Below are positions 61,889 to 64,000 of a stretch of 64,000 bases of DNA, piece by piece. Within the stretch, counting starts at the first letter, position 1. Each line of letters opens with the position of its first letter. Position numbers and translations under genes: made by a program. The notes below the pieces were generated by a model that did no database searches, was not told where the DNA came from, and worked only from the letters and a program-made list of their open reading frames with translations. The stretch spans positions 41,899,501 through 41,963,500 of the forward strand of contig NC_134370.1 in the NCBI RefSeq assembly GCF_035582795.1. Reading direction: 5' to 3'. The DNA comes from Mycteria americana. Lineage: Eukaryota; Chordata; Aves; Ciconiiformes; Ciconiidae.

Positions 61889-64000
61889 ATGGCTGAAACA
61901 ATCCTTCCGTCAGATTTCTCTGCAAAGCTGCATGAAGATATGACAGTACTCATACCCGCCCCATGAACCGCCCTATTGAAAATCATTGCTGTATCTGTTT
62001 TCCAGCACTTTGCCACGCATGCGAGTGCAAACACAATGCCTTTACAGTTTCAAGTGTTAGCAGTTAGAAGTATTGCTTTGGCAAATTTCCCTGGGGAAGA
62101 GTAATAGCTACCTATGGAAGACTTGCCCCTAATCACTGGCATCTCTTTTCTTTTTCTTAATTTTTTTTATTTCAAGCCACCGACTGACAAATAATACTGT
62201 TGCAGTGTTCATGTTTACAAAGCACAACATCCTTCCTTTCCTGTATTTCTAAAATTTGACTCAAAAAGCACAGCAGCTTTCAAACGACTGGCAGCTGGCA
62301 CCTCAAAGTTCAGTCGTGAAAATTAACTGTGTATCTAGCTGAAAACCACCTTTCATCTTGAAAAGTAGGATATGGTCCAAAATATTTTCAAACTACCTTT
62401 TTACTACTCCGTATTTGCAAAGTGGACTTGAGGTGGCCTTTAACTTGCAGATGAACAAGTTCAGGATGAAGACTGTGCTTAGTTGTACAAGCAACTTCTC
62501 TAGGACAGGACAGGACATGGGAAGCTCCAAGACAGCAGTGCTCAGGTCTTTAAGGGACTCCATACTACTCTTTCCCACCATACAAGACTATAAAGCTCAA
62601 CAGGTCCCTGCTGAAGCTCCAGAAATAGCAGGTCTGCCCCAAGTATGGAGAAAACCCGAAGCCACGCATCAGCTCATGGCTGCTTCCTCCCATGATTATT
62701 CAGAGGTTCAACAGAACTGAAAGTCATCTTCATGCCCAATAGGATTCTGAGTATAAAATCACTTTTGCTTACCTATTTTGAAAGGCACTTATAGACAGGA
62801 GTTCCTCCCTATTTCAAAGCTCTGCATAAAGCTGGATTTATTGATGCAGACCCATGACTCATCAGTAGAGCAAGCTGTAGGAGACAAACTGTATTGTGCT
62901 GGAATCTAGCAAAATCAGGAAGAAAAAAAAAAAATCAGGAGTATTCATCCCAAACTGAGACCTAGACAAAAACCAGTATGGGTGTTTGTGCCCTCTGTAG
63001 CTTTTTTCTTCCTTACTTTTCTTTTCATCAGCAGTAGCGTCCGCTCTTTCCTCCCTCCCTTCCCCCATCCTCTGCAGCTTGTTTCAGCCCTGCGTGTCAG
63101 ACGCTCCCCAGCGAAGTGGCACAGGCTCCAGATTAAAGGTCAACGGGCTTAGGAGAAAACAGAGAGGCTGCTAAAACCAGCGCAGTGCGAAACCATCACC
63201 CGAAACAGAAAGCAGAATATTTTAGATAACTTTCTGACAGACAGGTAGCGGCACCGGCAGCCCCATGAGCCCCAGCAGCCTCCTCCTCCTCCTCCCCTTC
63301 CAAGGGTTTTTAAAAGAAGGAGAATCAGTCTGAAAGGATCCCAAGGACTGTAAATAAATTATGGCCCTGTTCATCAATTAGCTCAGGCTGCACTGAAATG
63401 AAAACCACAGCGGGCTCTGTAATCACTCAAAATAAACTCCTCTGACAGGATCGCTCCTGTGCTGATGGCTCAATTATGCCTGGGAAGACTGTTACAGAAC
63501 ATTAAACATTAACAAAAGTCTGAGCCTGTGTTACTGAATTAGATTTATCTGGGAGAAAAGTAACTGAGTGATTTTAGCTTAAGTAACCCTGAATTATTGG
63601 ATCAATTCTTTTCCCACCTTTCCCTCACAAGTTGCAAAAGCCAGGCCACCATATACAGGGAAAATGTTTGCAAATAGCCCCTTTGCTAGACAGTTATATT
63701 TTTATTATACAGGGAAGATATTTTTATCATTTAAAAATATATAGTTTGGGAGAGGGTTGTTTATGTAAATTCAGTAGCTCAGAAATCAAAACAGGGGTGC
63801 ACTTCTCCTGGGTTATAAAGGTTTACTCTAGTGTCCCTAAAAGGGCTTCTTCATTTCTCCAAAACCCAGGCCCTAGCAAACAGTTCCACAGCTTATGTTT
63901 TCTGAAACTGCAAGGAGAACCATGAAGACAAAGAAACTCTAACACAGCAGAAAGTTGCGTTCATTTCTCATTTTGCATTTGCAATATATTATTTGCTTTT

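Larger units (their letters stand above)
48294..64000. other. SGMS1 upstream intron or flank, no coding exon found
   Basis: The human gene has long introns between non-coding 5' exons, so this block is most likely intron. No open frame resembles a known protein. Possible non-coding exon donors exist on the minus strand (for example AATAG|GTAAGC near 62768) but none can be supported alone. The block holds simple repeats, the G-tracts at 55.2 and 59.07 kb, and two AT-rich inverted repeats near 61.3 and 61.9 kb. Confidence 0.5.

Overview
This is a window of vertebrate nuclear DNA, most likely from a bird. The evidence is multi-exon genes with GT/AG introns, CR1 LINE fragments with avian-type 3' ends (tandem octamers related to ATTCTGTG), no mammalian SINEs, and compact introns. 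I read two protein-coding genes, both on the minus strand and both in sphingolipid metabolism.

Positions 3077-20640 hold 19 consecutive coding exons of ASAH2 (neutral ceramidase). They run from the initiator ATG at 20640 through residue 666, and all junction phases agree. The last coding exon (about 60 residues in mammals) was not found and is expected beyond the left edge of the window. The zinc-ligand motifs (GTHTHSGP, WFAVHP, PGEFT, NVYTHY) and the active-site serine motif GDVSPN are intact. The N-terminal membrane anchor is present, but the Ser/Thr-rich mucin box of mammalian enzymes is missing. A 5' non-coding exon is proposed near 22368-22432.

Positions 34033-48063 hold the complete coding sequence of SGMS1 (sphingomyelin synthase 1). 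It has five coding exons and 413 codons, the same length as the human protein, with catalytic His285, His328 and Asp332 in place. Its 3'UTR probably fills the AT-rich block at about 32.4-34.0 kb. The first coding exon carries a leader back to an acceptor at 48293, with several upstream ATGs. The rest of the window, to 64000, is read as SGMS1 upstream intron or flank without coding exons.

The two genes lie head to tail: SGMS1 is upstream, and about 13 kb separates its stop codon from the ASAH2 start. SGMS1 consumes ceramide to make sphingomyelin and diacylglycerol, and ASAH2 hydrolyses ceramide to sphingosine and fatty acid, so neighbouring genes act on the same substrate.

The most notable structures are: a perfect 135-bp direct repeat flanking ASAH2 exon 3, a phase-0/phase-0 exon; a young-looking sense-strand CR1 insertion with 270 codons of open reading frame ending 94 bp from an SGMS1 splice acceptor; a perfect 16-bp hairpin next to an 8-bp tandem repeat between the genes; and strong G-tracts in the SGMS1 upstream region. 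I found no new gene system beyond these.
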